A DNA stretch of 64,000 bases from Pectobacterium versatile. Its GTDB lineage: Bacteria > Pseudomonadota > Gammaproteobacteria > Enterobacterales > Enterobacteriaceae. Location: NCBI RefSeq assembly GCF_020166435.1, contig NZ_JAINZP010000004.1:186001-250000 (forward strand), read 5' to 3'. A model generated the notes under the pieces. The model was not told where the DNA came from. It did not search any database and saw only the letters and a list, made by a program, of their open reading frames with translations. Positions 1 through 12,085 of the stretch are shown here, in pieces. The translations under genes and the position numbers were made by a program. Every line of letters begins with the position of its first letter. The first letter of the stretch is position 1.

Positions 1-9
1 GAAGCGAAC

Positions 10-378
10 TTAGTAGCTGGCATAATAAACTCGTATCCGATGTTGATCAGGATCGAGCGCCACATATGTCAAACCGAAATCCATCTGGGTGATGTCCTGA
101 ATCAGGGTAATCCCCTGTTCCTTCCAGCTTTCATACATCGCGTTTAGTGCAGCCTCACTCTCGACACGAATAGCTACTTCGCTACCACCGCCCGCCAGTT
201 GGGTCACCGGTTTAACCTCATGTTTAGACCACACCCCCAATAACAACCCAGAGTCAAAGGCAAACATGGCAAAGTTTTCCGACTTCTCAACAGGTTGAAA
301 ATCAAACCGTTCACGATAGAAACGCTCGCTGGCAACGGCATCTTCCACATATAAAATAATAAGATTTGGTGCGTTCAT
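10..378 (-). CDS. VOC-family (glyoxalase/bleomycin-resistance fold) protein
   Basis: A 122-residue protein of the vicinal-oxygen-chelate superfamily. The N-terminal pattern (strand, then VEDAVASERFYRERF helix) and the C-terminal LDPDQHRIRVY strand are typical of single-module VOC proteins. Such proteins act as small metalloenzymes or as drug-binding proteins; the substrate cannot be told from sequence. I start at the ATG at 378 because it follows a good ribosome binding site (AGGGA) and gives the usual length; an in-frame upstream extension to 459 has no such site. It lies 97 bp downstream of a WYL-domain regulator on the same strand, so the two probably form a small operon in which the regulator controls itself and this gene. 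Confidence 0.8.
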   Translation of the reverse strand: MNAPNLIILYVEDAVASERFYRERFDFQPVEKSENFAMFAFDSGLLLGVWSKHEVKPVTQLAGGGSEVAIRVESEAALNAMYESWKEQGITLIQDITQMDFGLTYVALDPDQHRIRVYYASY

Positions 379-475
379 CAGAGATTCCCTGTAATCAGGT
401 GAGTAATAAGCAGAAGGCTTCTGCTTGCCTGAATGCATCGTAGTACGCACTGCTGTCAATTTTTGTCAGTAGCCA

Positions 476-1165
476 TTACTGCTGAGGAATGTCTTCTTTT
501 TCATGCCACTCTTTTAATAACTGCTGGCGACGGCGGGGATAACGCTGATCCAAAACCGTCATGCTGCGGATACGTTCAGCCTTGAAATGACGAAACTGCT
601 GACGAAGCTCACACCAGGCGGCAATCACGTGGGTTTGATCGAAAAATCCTAATGCGAACGGCCAGATAATGCGGAGAGACTCATCGCCCTGAAGGTCGCA
701 ATAAGCAATCTCCGTACGACGCTCCGCCCGGATAGCGTGACGCAAAGCGGATAAATCGATAACCACTGCGGGGGTACATTCCGCCTTCCCCACTAATAAC
801 CCAGAAGAATCAAGCTCGTGGCGCAACTCTGGCGGTAATACCGCAGCAATCTTCATCAATGCATTACGGGCCGCGCCCGCCAAACGCTCATCTGTTCTTC
901 GGACGACCCAGCGCGTGCCCAACACCAATGCTTCAATTTCCTCTTCTGAAAACATCAGTGGGGGTAGCATGAACCCAGGACGCAAGATATATCCTAAGCC
1001 TGCCTCCCCCTCAATATGCGCCCCCTGCAATTGCAGCGTGGCAATATCCCGGTAGAGGGTGCGTTGGCTTACACCTAGTTTTTCCGCAAGGTATGCTCCC
1101 GTCACAGGAAAACGGTGATGACGTAATAGCTGTAAAAGTTCGAGCAAACGCTGCGTTCTGGACAT
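476..1165 (-). CDS. YafY-type transcriptional regulator (HTH plus WYL domain)
   Basis: A 229-residue DNA-binding regulator. Residues 1 to about 60 form a DeoR-like winged helix-turn-helix (RTQRLLELLQLLRHH, then SQRTLYRDIATLQ as recognition helix). The second half is a WYL ligand-sensing domain, ending in FRHFKAERIRSMTVLDQRY. WYL proteins bind small effectors or nucleic acid; the ligand here is unknown. The start at 1165 is preceded by AGAGGTGTT; an earlier start at 1204 lacks a binding site. The gene sits upstream of a VOC-family gene in the same direction, an arrangement often seen where a WYL regulator governs a single enzyme gene. No operator could be identified by eye. Confidence 0.82.
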   Translation of the reverse strand: MSRTQRLLELLQLLRHHRFPVTGAYLAEKLGVSQRTLYRDIATLQLQGAHIEGEAGLGYILRPGFMLPPLMFSEEEIEALVLGTRWVVRRTDERLAGAARNALMKIAAVLPPELRHELDSSGLLVGKAECTPAVVIDLSALRHAIRAERRTEIAYCDLQGDESLRIIWPFALGFFDQTHVIAAWCELRQQFRHFKAERIRSMTVLDQRYPRRRQQLLKEWHEKEDIPQQ

Positions 1166-1260
1166 AACACCTCTGGATTCACGGTACTCACGCGGTTTCA
1201 GCAAGAGAATATACGGCTACTCGCTGAAACCAGCCCTGCTATCCGGGGATTTCCGAATTA

Positions 1261-1296
1261 AAAAAGCCAGCGCTGTTACCAACGCTGGCTTTTATT
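1261..1296 (-). terminator. Terminator after carB (possibly bidirectional)
   Basis: Inverted repeat AAAAGCCAGCG / CGCTGGCTTTT with an 8-base loop lies 31 bp beyond the carB stop. On the minus strand the stem is followed by TTTTT, which fits an intrinsic terminator. Confidence 0.85.
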
Positions 1297-1326
1297 ATCC
1301 GCTTACTGCCAACCGAAGTCGGTCAA

Positions 1327-4300
1327 TCAGCCTTTAATCATCGCATGCATTTCCTGTACGGAAGTCACCTTCTCCGTCGGATCTGCCGTCAACGACATGG
1401 CCGTGGCGAAACCACCGTTCAGCGTGGTGTCGTAGTGCACCTTGTATTGCAGCGCGCTGCGGCGAATCAGCTTGGAATCTTCAATCGCCTGACGTCCTGC
1501 GGTGGTGTTGACGATGTAGGTGTACTCACCGTTCTTGATGCGGTCCTGAATGTGCGGACGACCTTCATGCACCTTGTTCACCAGACGCGGGTTAATACCT
1601 GCTTCACCCAGTTCAATCGCCGTGCCGTGCGTCGCATCCAGCTCAAAACCGTGCTTCAACAACTTAGCAGCTAAATCGACCACGCGACCTTTATCGCCTT
1701 CACGTACTGACAGCAGTGCGCGTCCGGTTTTCTTCATGTGTGAATTACTGCCCAACATCGCTTTAGCAAACGCTTCAGCAAACGTGCGGCCAACGCCCAT
1801 GACTTCACCGGTCGAACGCATTTCTGGCCCCAGAATCGGGTCAACGCCAGGGAACTTGTTGAACGGCAGCACCACTTCTTTTACGGAGTAATACGGCGGG
1901 ATAATTTCTTTCGTGACGCCCTGCTCAGCCAGCGTTTTGCCTGCCATCACGCGTGCCGCGACTTTCGCCAACGGAACACCGGTCGCTTTCGAAACAAACG
2001 GTACGGTACGCGCCGCGCGCGGGTTCACTTCAATCAGATAAACTTCGTTATCTTTCACTGCGAACTGCACGTTCATCAGGCCGCGAACACAGAGTTCAAA
2101 CGCCAGTTTTTCAACCTGCTGACGCATTACGTCCTGAATTTCTTTACTCAGCGTGTAAGCTGGCAGTGAACAAGCCGAGTCACCGGAGTGAACGCCCGCC
2201 TGCTCGATGTGCTCCATAATGCCGCCAATCAGCACGCGCTCACCGTCACAAATCGCATCAACGTCAACTTCGATGGCATCGTCAAGGAAGCGGTCTAACA
2301 GCACCGGCGCATCGTTAGATACGCTAACGGCGTTTTGGAAGTAGCGACGCAGGTCAATTTCGTCGTACACGATTTCCATCGCGCGACCGCCCAGAACATA
2401 AGAAGGACGGACAACCAGCGGATAACCGATGCCACGCGCTTTTTCTACCGCTTGCTCAATGGTCGCGACCGTGGCGTTAGCCGGTTGCTTCAGACCCAGA
2501 CGATTTACAGCCTGTTGGAAGCGCTCACGGTCTTCTGCACGGTCAATGGCGTCCGGGCTGGTGCCGATAACCGGCACACCCGCCGCTTCCAGCGCACGCG
2601 CCAGCTTCAGAGGCGTTTGACCACCATACTGCACGATCACGCCTTTTGGCTTCTCAATACGGACGATTTCCAGCACATCTTCAAACGTTACCGGCTCGAA
2701 GTACAGGCGGTCTGACGTATCGTAGTCTGTTGAAACGGTCTCTGGATTGCAGTTAACCATGATGGTTTCATAACCATCTTCACGCAGCGCCAGTGAAGCG
2801 TGGACGCAGCAGTAGTCAAATTCGATCCCTTGACCAATACGGTTCGGCCCGCCGCCCAGTACCATGATTTTGTCACGATCCTGAGTCGGATTAGCTTCAC
2901 ACTCTTCTTCATACGTGGAGTACATGTAAGCCGTATCGGTCGCGAATTCTGCCGCACAGGTATCGACACGCTTATAGACCGGATGCAGGTCGAATTTATC
3001 GCGCAGTTTGCGAATTTCGCTTTCCGCCACGCCAGCCAGTTTCGCCAGACGCGCATCGGCAAAGCCTTTACGCTTCAGCGTACGCAGGAAATCGGCATCC
3101 AGAGCGGTTGCGCCTTTTTCAGCGACCTGCTCTTCCAAACGCACCAGCTCTTCAATCTGCACCAGGAACCAGCGATCGACGTTGGTCAGGTTAAATACGC
3201 CGTCGACAGACATCCCCGCGCGGAAGGCATCAGCGATGTACCAGATACGCTCGGCACCGGCATCTTTCAGCTCGCGGCGGATTTTGGTCAGCGCTTCTGG
3301 GTCGTCCAGATCCACTTTCGGATCGAAGCCAGTTGCGCCCACTTCCAGACCGCGCAGCGCTTTCTGTAAGGATTCCTGCTGCGTACGGCCAATTGCCATC
3401 ACTTCGCCCACAGATTTCATCTGCGTGGTCAGACGGTCGTTGGCACCAGCGAATTTCTCGAAGTTGAAACGCGGAATCTTAGTGACAACGTAGTCGATAG
3501 CAGGTTCGAAGGACGCTGGCGTACGGCCACCAGTGATGTCGTTCATCAGCTCATCAAGCGTGTAACCTACAGCCAACTTAGCCGCGATTTTCGCAATCGG
3601 GAAGCCTGTCGCTTTAGACGCCAGCGCGGAAGAACGTGATACACGCGGGTTCATTTCGATAACAATCAGACGGCCCGTTTTCGGGTTTACCGAGAACTGA
3701 ACGTTAGAACCGCCCGTTTCTACGCCGATTTCACGCAGTACCGCCATCGAGGCGTTACGCATGATTTGATATTCTTTATCGGTCAGCGTTTGTGCAGGGG
3801 CGACGGTGATGGAGTCTCCAGTGTGGATCCCCATCGCATCGAAGTTTTCGATTGAGCAGACGATGATGCAGTTGTCGTTCTTATCACGCACCACTTCCAT
3901 CTCATACTCTTTCCAACCAATCAGCGATTCATCGATCAACAGCTCTTTGGTTGGAGAAAGATCCAGTCCGCGCTCACAGATCTCTTCGAACTCTTCACGG
4001 TTGTAAGCGATACCGCCACCGGTGCCGCCCATCGTAAAGGAAGGACGGATAATGCATGGGAAGCCGACGTCAGCCGCAACGGCCAGCGCTTCTTCCATAT
4101 TGTGTGCAATACCGGAACGCGCAGTATCCAGACCGATTTTCTTCATCGCCACGTCGAAGCGGCGGCGGTCTTCTGCTTTATCAATCGCATCCGCCGTTGC
4201 ACCAATCATGGTGACGCCGAATTCAGCCAGCACGCCCTGACGTTCCAGTTCCAGCGCACAGTTCAGCGCAGTCTGGCCGCCCATCGTTGGCAGCACTGCA

Positions 4301-4551
4301 TCTGGACGCTCTTTTTCAATGATTTTGCGTACCACTTCCCAGTGAATCGGCTCGATATAGGTCGCATCGGCCATTTCCGGGTCGGTCATGATGGTTGCCG
4401 GGTTGGAGTTCACCAGAATAACGCGGTAACCCTCTTCACGCAGTGCTTTACACGCCTGTGCACCCGAGTAGTCAAACTCACACGCCTGGCCGATAACAAT
4501 CGGGCCGGCGCCCAGAATCAGGATGCTTTTAATATCTGTACGTTTTGGCAT
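1327..4551 (-). CDS. carB: Carbamoyl-phosphate synthase large subunit
   Basis: Large (ammonia) subunit of carbamoyl phosphate synthetase, 1074 residues against 1073 in E. coli. It makes carbamoyl phosphate for arginine and pyrimidine synthesis from ammonia delivered by CarA, bicarbonate and two ATP. The two homologous synthetase halves are clear: [22 protein letters not shown] near residue 12 and [22 protein letters not shown] near residue 560, each followed by an ATP-grasp domain ([13 protein letters not shown] and [13 protein letters not shown]). The last 140 residues are the MGS-like allosteric domain that senses UMP, IMP and ornithine in E. coli. It follows carA by 14 bp with an AGGAG site before the ATG, so the two are cotranscribed. 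Confidence 0.98.
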   Translation of the reverse strand: MPKRTDIKSILILGAGPIVIGQACEFDYSGAQACKALREEGYRVILVNSNPATIMTDPEMADATYIEPIHWEVVRKIIEKERPDAVLPTMGGQTALNCALELERQGVLAEFGVTMIGATADAIDKAEDRRRFDVAMKKIGLDTARSGIAHNMEEALAVAADVGFPCIIRPSFTMGGTGGGIAYNREEFEEICERGLDLSPTKELLIDESLIGWKEYEMEVVRDKNDNCIIVCSIENFDAMGIHTGDSITVAPAQTLTDKEYQIMRNASMAVLREIGVETGGSNVQFSVNPKTGRLIVIEMNPRVSRSSALASKATGFPIAKIAAKLAVGYTLDELMNDITGGRTPASFEPAIDYVVTKIPRFNFEKFAGANDRLTTQMKSVGEVMAIGRTQQESLQKALRGLEVGATGFDPKVDLDDPEALTKIRRELKDAGAERIWYIADAFRAGMSVDGVFNLTNVDRWFLVQIEELVRLEEQVAEKGATALDADFLRTLKRKGFADARLAKLAGVAESEIRKLRDKFDLHPVYKRVDTCAAEFATDTAYMYSTYEEECEANPTQDRDKIMVLGGGPNRIGQGIEFDYCCVHASLALREDGYETIMVNCNPETVSTDYDTSDRLYFEPVTFEDVLEIVRIEKPKGVIVQYGGQTPLKLARALEAAGVPVIGTSPDAIDRAEDRERFQQAVNRLGLKQPANATVATIEQAVEKARGIGYPLVVRPSYVLGGRAMEIVYDEIDLRRYFQNAVSVSNDAPVLLDRFLDDAIEVDVDAICDGERVLIGGIMEHIEQAGVHSGDSACSLPAYTLSKEIQDVMRQQVEKLAFELCVRGLMNVQFAVKDNEVYLIEVNPRAARTVPFVSKATGVPLAKVAARVMAGKTLAEQGVTKEIIPPYYSVKEVVLPFNKFPGVDPILGPEMRSTGEVMGVGRTFAEAFAKAMLGSNSHMKKTGRALLSVREGDKGRVVDLAAKLLKHGFELDATHGTAIELGEAGINPRLVNKVHEGRPHIQDRIKNGEYTYIVNTTAGRQAIEDSKLIRRSALQYKVHYDTTLNGGFATAMSLTADPTEKVTSVQEMHAMIKG

Positions 4552-4565
4552 TTTCTCGCTCCTGA

Positions 4566-5714
4566 TTATTTAGCTGAAGAACGGTAAGTCTGAATCAAGT
4601 CAATAAAGTGGTCGAACAGCGGCGCGGCATCGTGCGGGCCTGGGCTCGCTTCTGGGTGCCCCTGGAAGCTGAACGCTGGCTTATCCGTGCGGTGAATCCC
4701 CTGAACCGTATGGTCAAACAGGGATTTGTGCGTGACGCGCAGCGTGGCAGGCAGATTATTTTCATCAACCGCAAAGCCGTGGTTCTGCGCGGTAATCATC
4801 ACACAGTTGTTATCCAGATCTTTGACCGGATGGTTGCCACCGTGGTGACCCAGCTTCATTTTGATGGTCTTGGCACCGCTCGCCAGTGCCAGCAGTTGGT
4901 GACCCAGACAGATACCGAATACCGGAATATCCGTTTCCAGGAAGGTTTTGATCGCACGAATCGCGTAGTCGCACGGTTCCGGGTCGCCTGGGCCGTTAGA
5001 GAGGAAAATACCATCTGGATTCAGCTTCAGTACGTCCTCAGCAGGTGTCTGCGCCGGAACAACCGTCAGGCGACAGCCGCGATCCACCAGCATACGCAGA
5101 ATGTTGCGTTTCACACCGTAGTCATAAGCGACAACGTGGTAAGGCAGCTCGCTTTCGTTTTTCGCCGCCGGCAATTCGCCTTCCAGCGTCCAGCTTCCCT
5201 GTAACCAGCTGTAGCTTTCTGCCGTCGTGACTTCTTTTGCCAGATCCATGCCCTTCAGCCCTGGGAACGCTTTCGCTTTCTCCAGCGCGACGGCAGCATC
5301 CGGTGCATCACCCGCAATGATGCAGCCATTCTGTGCGCCTTTTTCACGCAGCAGACGGGTCAGCTTACGGGTATCGATATCAGCAATGGCGACGATGTTG
5401 TTGCGTTTGAGGTATTCAGACAGGCTTTCTTCACTGCGGTAGTTGCTGGCAATCAGAGGTAAATCGCGAATAACCAGACCTTGAGCCTGTACAGAGGGGG
5501 ATTCTTCATCGTTGGCATTGGCGCCGACATTACCGATATGGGGATAAGTGAGAGTGACAATCTGGCGGGAATAGGAAGGATCAGTAAGGATTTCTTGATA
5601 ACCGGTCATCGACGTATTGAAGACCACTTCCCCCACTGCCGACCCTTCTGCCCCAATGGCCCGACCGTGGAATTGGGTTCCGTCTTCCAGAACCAATAGC
5701 GCTGACTTAATCAA
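4566..5714 (-). CDS. carA: Carbamoyl-phosphate synthase small (glutamine amidotransferase) subunit
   Basis: Class I glutamine amidotransferase subunit, 382 residues like E. coli CarA, which releases ammonia from glutamine and passes it to CarB. The triad nucleophile lies in [14 protein letters not shown] (about Cys269) and the His/Glu pair in [10 protein letters not shown] near the end. I start at a TTG codon at 5714: it follows GGAGG at ideal spacing and gives exactly the E. coli length and the N-terminus [17 protein letters not shown]. coli carA also starts with TTG. An in-frame GTG at 5741 would add nine residues without a binding site. Upstream lies an arginine-repressor box. Confidence 0.97.
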   Translation of the reverse strand: MIKSALLVLEDGTQFHGRAIGAEGSAVGEVVFNTSMTGYQEILTDPSYSRQIVTLTYPHIGNVGANANDEESPSVQAQGLVIRDLPLIASNYRSEESLSEYLKRNNIVAIADIDTRKLTRLLREKGAQNGCIIAGDAPDAAVALEKAKAFPGLKGMDLAKEVTTAESYSWLQGSWTLEGELPAAKNESELPYHVVAYDYGVKRNILRMLVDRGCRLTVVPAQTPAEDVLKLNPDGIFLSNGPGDPEPCDYAIRAIKTFLETDIPVFGICLGHQLLALASGAKTIKMKLGHHGGNHPVKDLDNNCVMITAQNHGFAVDENNLPATLRVTHKSLFDHTVQGIHRTDKPAFSFQGHPEASPGPHDAAPLFDHFIDLIQTYRSSAK

Positions 5715-5740
5715 AACACCCTCCAAGGAATAAACAATCA

Positions 5741-5771
5741 CGTTATTTGCATATTAATTCAGATTCGAGCC
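5741..5771 (-). promoter_or_regulatory. carAB promoter P2 with ArgR box
   Basis: Reading the minus strand, TTGATT (5766-5771) and an AT-rich -10 region around 5741-5748 resemble E. coli carA P2. The -10 region overlaps a near-perfect ArgR box at 5746-5763 (TGAAT-TAAT-ATGCA against TGAAT-N4-ATTCA). ArgR bound here would block the promoter when arginine is plentiful. A clear second ArgR box was not found; the flanking 18 bp fits poorly. Confidence 0.65.
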
Positions 5772-6159
5772 ACTAAATCAATGCAAAAACTACCTGTAAG
5801 GCCAATTTTTGGCAAATTGGGCGCATTTTAATGATGGTCTTCCTGATTGTCTACCCAAACCGCTTTTTTTCTCTTATTTTTATGCTTTCCGAAATAAATA
5901 GTCGCCCACTGACGTAAAAAACCCTATCAACTGAGATAAGTAAACGGTTGCGAGACAACATTGCTAAAATAAGAGTAACAAATCACCAGCAAAGGACATT
6001 TTGGGAGTAAGGAGGGAAAATCATCACTAAAAAACAGAATAAAACACAAACAAACACCAATGATGATAGAAAAAAGAAGCCAAAACGATAAAAATAAAGG
6101 TGAACGTAAAAACACCCACCTTTTTCAGTTAGATAAACTATTTATAAAAAAATAAAATA
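5742..6159. other. dapB-carA intergenic region (carAB control region)
   Basis: About 420 bp without a convincing gene. The carA-proximal part holds the ArgR box and P2-like promoter. The dapB-proximal part (about 5900-6160) is very AT-rich. In E. coli this position carries the upstream carAB promoter P1 with PurR, IHF and PepA sites. I could not place those sites by eye. Confidence 0.6.
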
Positions 6160-7044
<885 letters not shown>

Positions 7045-7211
7045 CTATCGCCAGCGGATTTACCGCCAGATTAGAAAATACTGTTTGAAGCCGCAGAAAA
7101 TCAGCAAAACTGTCTAACCAAAGGTATCAGAATGGCGCTCAGAGCGATGAAAAGCCGTAAGGTATTTGAAGATAAATACAAGCGGTTAAAAAACAAGCCA
7201 CATGGCATAAC

Positions 7212-7233
7212 GCATAAAAATTCATTTTTATGC
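7212..7233. repeat. Perfect 10+10 bp palindrome upstream of dapB
   Basis: GCATAAAAAT, a two-base centre (TC), then ATTTTTATGC. Its left part resembles half of an ArgR box (GCAT-AAAA-ATTCA). It lies about 230 bp before dapB, a plausible position for an operator, though no binding protein can be assigned. Confidence 0.55.
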
Positions 7234-7282
7234 ATTAACATTTTCATGAGTGAATATAGGGGAAAGAAAACGGAAGGGGATA

Positions 7283-7312
7283 AAAGCGATAGGGCTTTAG
7301 CCTAGCCCTACC
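7283..7312 (-). terminator. Possible terminator of the ileS-lspA-fkpB-ispH operon
   Basis: Stem TAGGGCT / AGCCCTA with a 7-base loop, 15 bp past the ispH stop. On the minus strand it is followed by TCGCTTTTA, a weak U-tract. Confidence 0.5.
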
Positions 7313-7324
7313 GCAGAAACAGCA

Positions 7325-8275
7325 TTAATCTATCTGTTTGACTTCAACACGCAACTCTTTTGGCACTTCAAAGACGATGTTTTCTTCACGCCCTTGCATT
7401 TCAATTGCCACCTTGCCGCCCAATTCTTTCAGGCGCTGGATCACCTGTTGTACCAGAATATCCGGTGCCGATGCGCCTGCGGTCACCCCAACATGCGAAG
7501 CGCCCGCTACCCATGACTCCTGGATATCTTCCGCTGAATCAATCAGATAAGCCGCTTTCCCCGCACGTTGTGCCAATTCAGCAAGGCGGTTGGAGTTTGA
7601 AGAGTTTTTAGAGCCGACGACAAAAACCACATCCGCCTTATCTGATAAATGGCGAACGGCTTCCTGACGATTGGTCGTGGCATAGCAGATGTCATCTTTA
7701 CGCGGGCCGACAATCTGCGGAAAACGCTCACGCAACGCATCAATCACCGCATAAGTATCATCAACAGAAAGCGTGGTTTGCGTCATAAAGCACAGATTGC
7801 TTTCGTCTTTTACCTGTAGCTGCCAGACATCCTCGGGGGATTCCACCAGATACATGCCACCCTCCGCATTGCTGTACTGCCCCATCGTCCCTTCAACTTC
7901 AGGGTGTCCGGCATGCCCGATAAGAATCGCTTCTACGCCTTTCTTACTGGCTCTGGCCACTTCCATATGCACCTTGGTCACTAGCGGACAGGTTGCATCG
8001 AATACCGTCAGATCGCGGTTTTTGGCTTCATTACGTACCGCTTGTGAAACGCCATGTGCAGAGAAAATCAGAATCGCACCATCCGGCACGTCTTCAATCT
8101 GCTCAATAAAAATCGCGCCACGTTCGCGTAATCCGTTAACCACATAGCGGTTATGTACTACTTCATGACGGACGTAAATCGGCGTACCAAAAAGCTCCAG
8201 TGCACGTTCCACAATGCTGATAGCCCGATCGACACCGGCACAAAAGCCGCGCGGATTAGCCAGCAGGATCTGCAT
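7325..8275 (-). CDS. ispH: 4-hydroxy-3-methylbut-2-enyl diphosphate reductase
   Basis: Last enzyme of the methylerythritol phosphate pathway, reducing HMBPP to IPP and DMAPP; 316 residues, identical in length to E. coli IspH (LytB). The three cysteines that hold the iron-sulfur cluster are in NPRGFCAG (Cys12), [12 protein letters not shown] (about Cys96) and [10 protein letters not shown] (about Cys197). The catalytic Glu region [11 protein letters not shown] and the substrate-binding [10 protein letters not shown] motif are present. Its start overlaps the end of fkpB by 20 bp, so translation is probably coupled within the ribF-ileS-lspA-fkpB-ispH operon. Confidence 0.98.
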   Translation of the reverse strand: MQILLANPRGFCAGVDRAISIVERALELFGTPIYVRHEVVHNRYVVNGLRERGAIFIEQIEDVPDGAILIFSAHGVSQAVRNEAKNRDLTVFDATCPLVTKVHMEVARASKKGVEAILIGHAGHPEVEGTMGQYSNAEGGMYLVESPEDVWQLQVKDESNLCFMTQTTLSVDDTYAVIDALRERFPQIVGPRKDDICYATTNRQEAVRHLSDKADVVFVVGSKNSSNSNRLAELAQRAGKAAYLIDSAEDIQESWVAGASHVGVTAGASAPDILVQQVIQRLKELGGKVAIEMQGREENIVFEVPKELRVEVKQID

Positions 8276-8729
8276 GTGTCACCTCCTGTTGTACGGGATC
8301 GATATCCAGCACTTCAAGATCGAAGGTAATCGCCTGACCAGATAGCGGGTGATTAAAATCCACAGTGACCGATTCTTCGGTCACATCGCGGATAATCCCC
8401 GGCATATCATTTCCGGCAACGCCGCTGAACAGCATGATGGTGCCAACATCCGGCACACCGGTCTGGGCGAAATCACGGCGCAGGAAGAACTGGATCAGGT
8501 TCGGATTGGTCGGCCCAAAGGCCGACTCTGGCGGCAGCGTAAACTTGCGTTTATCACCACGCTGCAATCCCAACAGCTGTTGTTCCAACGCGTCAGACAG
8601 GCTGCCGTCGCCAAGGCGAAACAGCGCTGGCTTGCCGCGCTCACGCGTGGATTCGGCCGCAGAGCCATCCTCCAGCGTCAGGATAAAATGCACCAGCAGC
8701 GCGCTGTTATGCTGAACACTCTCGGACAT
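8256..8729 (-). CDS. fkpB: FKBP-type peptidyl-prolyl isomerase FkpB (SlpA)
   Basis: SlyD-like FKBP peptidyl-prolyl cis-trans isomerase and chaperone, 157 residues (E. coli 149). The FKBP fold is interrupted by the insert-in-flap chaperone domain (about residues 75-130, [22 protein letters not shown]). The conserved [22 protein letters not shown] strand closes the fold. The extra residues compared with E. coli are at the C-terminus. Start and stop overlap both neighbours: its ATG shares one base with the lspA stop (TGATG), and its end overlaps ispH. It therefore sits in a tightly coupled operon; its link to lspA and ispH is by position only. Confidence 0.95.
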   Translation of the reverse strand: MSESVQHNSALLVHFILTLEDGSAAESTRERGKPALFRLGDGSLSDALEQQLLGLQRGDKRKFTLPPESAFGPTNPNLIQFFLRRDFAQTGVPDVGTIMLFSGVAGNDMPGIIRDVTEESVTVDFNHPLSGQAITFDLEVLDIDPVQQEVTHADPAG

Positions 8730-9241
8730 CAGTGACCCTTTTGCTTAACGGTATCAGTATCATCATGCGTACTGAAAAATCCTTCCAGTACGATGAGCGC
8801 CGCACCAATACAGATAGCGGTATCGGCAAGGTTAAAGGTGGCGAAGTGCCAGTCACCGACATAGAAGTCGATGAAATCGACAACAAATCCGTGCCATGTC
8901 CGGTCGAACAGATTGCCCAATGCGCCACCGATAATCAGCGAATACGCAATGTTATTGAGCCGCTGTTTGACGCTGCCACGGTACATCATCACCAGCAGTG
9001 CAACCACGATAGCAATCGCGATGCCAGCAAAGAACCAGCGTTGCCAGCCGCCTTTATCCGCCAGGAAGCTGAATGCTGCGCCGTAGTTACGGGCGTAATG
9101 CAGATTCAGAGAAGGCATCACTGGCACCGTATCCCCCAGCGCAAAGTGGGCAAGGATCCACTGTTTGCTGCCAAGATCGACAATTAAAACCAGTATCGCC
9201 AGCCAAAGCCAGCGCAGTCCACTCGAACAGATCTTATTCAT
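8729..9241 (-). CDS. lspA: Lipoprotein signal peptidase (signal peptidase II)
   Basis: Inner-membrane aspartyl protease that cuts signal peptides from diacylated prolipoproteins; 170 residues (E. coli 164). Four membrane segments are visible (about residues 10-28, 68-88, 98-112 and 138-158). The catalytic aspartates are in GNLFDR (Asp113) and FNLADTAI (Asp140), within the family blocks GALGNLFDR and VVDFIDFY. The ATG overlaps the ileS stop by one base (TGATG) and its stop overlaps fkpB in the same way, so ribosomes probably reinitiate along the operon. Globomycin-type inhibitors target this family. Confidence 0.97.
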   Translation of the reverse strand: MNKICSSGLRWLWLAILVLIVDLGSKQWILAHFALGDTVPVMPSLNLHYARNYGAAFSFLADKGGWQRWFFAGIAIAIVVALLVMMYRGSVKQRLNNIAYSLIIGGALGNLFDRTWHGFVVDFIDFYVGDWHFATFNLADTAICIGAALIVLEGFFSTHDDTDTVKQKGH

Positions 9242-12054
9242 CAGACAAATTTACGCTCTTCGCCGTTACCGCCCACGTTAGTCGCACAGCGACCACACAC
9301 TTCAGGATGCTCGGCATTGCTACCGATATCCGTCTCGTAATGCCAGCAGCGTGGACACTTGTGCCCTTCTGCTTCACTTAAGGCAATTTTCAGTCCGGTG
9401 AGTTCCGTTGCCTGCGCGCTATCCGGCGCATTTTCATAACGTTCCACCAGCGCTTTTGACGTCAACAGCGCGAAATGCAGTTCCTGACGCAGCTGGTTCA
9501 ACTTGCCTGCCAGATTGGCATCGGCGTACAGCGTAACGGAAGCTTCCAGCGATCCACCGATGCGTTTGTCATTACGCGCCTGCTCGATGACTTTGTTCAC
9601 TTCGCTACGCACTTTCAGAACATCCGCCCAGAACGCATCGTTCATGGTTTCTGCGCTATCCAGCGCGAACAGACCGTCATACCACTCTTCGGTAAAGACG
9701 TACTGCGCACGCTCGCCCGGCAGGTAGTTCCAGATCTCATCCGCGGTGAAGGACATAATCGGTGCCATCCAACGTACCAGCGCTTCTGAGATATGGAATA
9801 GCGCAGTCTGGCAGCTACGGCGTGCAACGCTGTCGCTTTTTGCCGTGTACTGACGATCTTTAATGATATCCAGATAGAAGGATCCCATCTCGATCGAGCA
9901 GAACTGCATCAGACGCTGTACGACGCGATGGAAATCATAGCTTTCATACGCTTCAAGGATCTCTTCCTGCGCGGCTTTCGCACAGCTAACCGCCCAGCGA
10001 TCCAGCACAACCATGTCTTCTGGTTTCACGCTATCTTTCTGTGGATCGAACCCGTTCAGGTTCGCCAGCAGGAAACGCGCGGTGTTACGAATACGGCGAT
10101 AGGCATCGGCAGAACGCTTCAGGATCTCATCAGATACGGCGATTTCACCGGAGTAATCCGTTGAACCGATCCACAGGCGCAGAATGTCGGCACCGAGCTT
10201 GTTCATCACGTCCTGCGGGCTGACGGTATTCCCGATCGATTTGGACATCTTGCGACCCTGACCATCAACGGTGAAACCGTGAGTCAGCACCTGACGGTAA
10301 GGCGCTTTGCCTTTGATCGCGGTGGAGATCATCAGGGAGGACATGAACCAACCACGATGCTGGTCGGAACCTTCCAAATACATATCCGCTTCATGACCGC
10401 TAAATTCAGGGCGAACATCTACCACGGACGCATGCGTCGATCCAGAATCGAACCACACGTCCAGTGTATCTGGTACTTTGACGTAGTTGTCAGCATCTGC
10501 GCCCAGCACGTCGGCCGGATCGAGATCCCACCATGCCTGGATGCCGTCGGCTTCAACACGTTTCGCCACCGCTTCAATCAGCTCAGCGGTACGTGGATGC
10601 AGCTCTTCCGTCTCTTTGTGGACGAACAGCGACATTGGCACGCCCCAGGTACGCTGACGGGAGATACACCAGTCAGGACGGTTGGCGACCATCGCTTCGA
10701 TACGCGCCTGGCCCCAATCCGGGATCCACTGCACGCCTTTAATTTCAGACAGCGACTGCTTACGCAGGCCTTTCTGATCCATGCTGACAAACCATTGTGG
10801 CGTCGCACGGAAAATGATCGGCGACTTATGGCGCCAGCAGCACGGGTAGCTGTGCTGCAATTTCTCTACGTGCAGCAACATGCCTTTTTCACGCAGGATT
10901 TCAACGATCAAATCGTTAGCTTTGAAAACGAATTTGCCATCCAGTTCAGGATAGGTACCGCTCAGGTAGCAGCCATTCGGCCCAACTGGGTTAGCGATTT
11001 CCAGATTGTATTTCTGGCTGATCACATAGTCGTCAGGACCGTGGCCACCGGCGGTATGCACCGCACCGGTACCTGCATCCAACGTCACGTGCTCGCCCAG
11101 AATGGCCGGTACGTCAAAGTTCAAGAATGGATGTTTGAAACGCAGCAGCTCAAGTTCCGCGCCTTTGCAGTCGCCCAGCACTTGCCACTGGGTCACACCT
11201 GCGCGTTTCATCACGCTTTCAACCAGATCGGTCGCCAGAATCAGCGCCTGACCGTCAATCTGCACCAGCTGATAATCGAACTCCGCATTCAGCGAGATCG
11301 CACGGTTTGCCGGCAGTGTCCACGGCGTCGTCGTCCAGATCACCAGCGAAACAGGGCCATCTACGCTCTTCACGCCGAATTTGGCTAATACCGCCGCCAC
11401 ATCGCTGGCGTTAAACGCGACATCAATGGATGGAGACGTTTTGTCGTAATATTCGACTTCCGCTTCCGCCAGCGCGGAACCACAGTCGGCACACCAGTGA
11501 ACCGGCTTAGCACCCTTGTGCAGATGACCGTTTTCAATGATGCGGCCCAGCGCACGAATGATGTTAGCTTCAGTTTTGAAATCCATCGTCAGGTAAGGAC
11601 GATCCCAATCGCCCAGCACGCCAAGACGAATAAAATCGGCTTTCTGACCCGCAACCTGCTCTGCCGCATATTTACGGCACTCAGCGCGGAATTCTGCGGC
11701 GCTGACTTTCTCACCTGGCTTACCGATCAGCTGTTCTACTTTCAGTTCAATCGGCAGACCGTGGCAGTCCCAGCCCGGCACATAAGGGGAATCGTAACCA
11801 GACAGGCCTTTCGATTTAACGATAATATCTTTCAGAATCTTGTTAACTGAGTGACCAATGTGAATGTTGCCGTTCGCGTACGGAGGGCCATCGTGCAGAA
11901 TGAAGGTCTTCTTTCCCTTCTTCGCATTGCGAATAATCCCGTACAGATCCTGCTCATACCAACGTTTCAGCATGTCAGGTTCGCGCTTGGCCAGATCGCC
12001 ACGCATCGGGAACCCTGTTTCCGGCAAGTTCAGGGTAGTCTTATAGTCACTCAT
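9241..12054 (-). CDS. ileS: Isoleucyl-tRNA synthetase
   Basis: Class Ia aminoacyl-tRNA synthetase, 937 residues against 938 in E. coli, that charges tRNA-Ile and edits valine. The signature [11 protein letters not shown] lies at residues 58-68 and the KMSKS loop ([10 protein letters not shown]) near residue 602. The editing domain includes [16 protein letters not shown]. The C-terminal zinc knuckle ([10 protein letters not shown] followed by CGRCATN) is intact and needed for tRNA binding in E. coli. It lies between ribF (31 bp upstream) and lspA (1 bp overlap), the usual enterobacterial operon. Confidence 0.98.
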   Translation of the reverse strand: MSDYKTTLNLPETGFPMRGDLAKREPDMLKRWYEQDLYGIIRNAKKGKKTFILHDGPPYANGNIHIGHSVNKILKDIIVKSKGLSGYDSPYVPGWDCHGLPIELKVEQLIGKPGEKVSAAEFRAECRKYAAEQVAGQKADFIRLGVLGDWDRPYLTMDFKTEANIIRALGRIIENGHLHKGAKPVHWCADCGSALAEAEVEYYDKTSPSIDVAFNASDVAAVLAKFGVKSVDGPVSLVIWTTTPWTLPANRAISLNAEFDYQLVQIDGQALILATDLVESVMKRAGVTQWQVLGDCKGAELELLRFKHPFLNFDVPAILGEHVTLDAGTGAVHTAGGHGPDDYVISQKYNLEIANPVGPNGCYLSGTYPELDGKFVFKANDLIVEILREKGMLLHVEKLQHSYPCCWRHKSPIIFRATPQWFVSMDQKGLRKQSLSEIKGVQWIPDWGQARIEAMVANRPDWCISRQRTWGVPMSLFVHKETEELHPRTAELIEAVAKRVEADGIQAWWDLDPADVLGADADNYVKVPDTLDVWFDSGSTHASVVDVRPEFSGHEADMYLEGSDQHRGWFMSSLMISTAIKGKAPYRQVLTHGFTVDGQGRKMSKSIGNTVSPQDVMNKLGADILRLWIGSTDYSGEIAVSDEILKRSADAYRRIRNTARFLLANLNGFDPQKDSVKPEDMVVLDRWAVSCAKAAQEEILEAYESYDFHRVVQRLMQFCSIEMGSFYLDIIKDRQYTAKSDSVARRSCQTALFHISEALVRWMAPIMSFTADEIWNYLPGERAQYVFTEEWYDGLFALDSAETMNDAFWADVLKVRSEVNKVIEQARNDKRIGGSLEASVTLYADANLAGKLNQLRQELHFALLTSKALVERYENAPDSAQATELTGLKIALSEAEGHKCPRCWHYETDIGSNAEHPEVCGRCATNVGGNGEERKFV

Positions 12055-12085
12055 TAGATTCTCGATTTCGTTTCGGCTAGAAAAA

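Noticed and set aside
5927-6115. A 62-codon reading frame in the dapB-carA spacer
   Set aside because: Low-complexity, AT-rich, no ribosome site, no recognisable product; lies where carAB control elements are expected.
10279-11388. A 369-codon frame opposite ileS
   Set aside because: Antisense shadow of a well-conserved gene; codon pattern reflects ileS and the product resembles nothing known to me.
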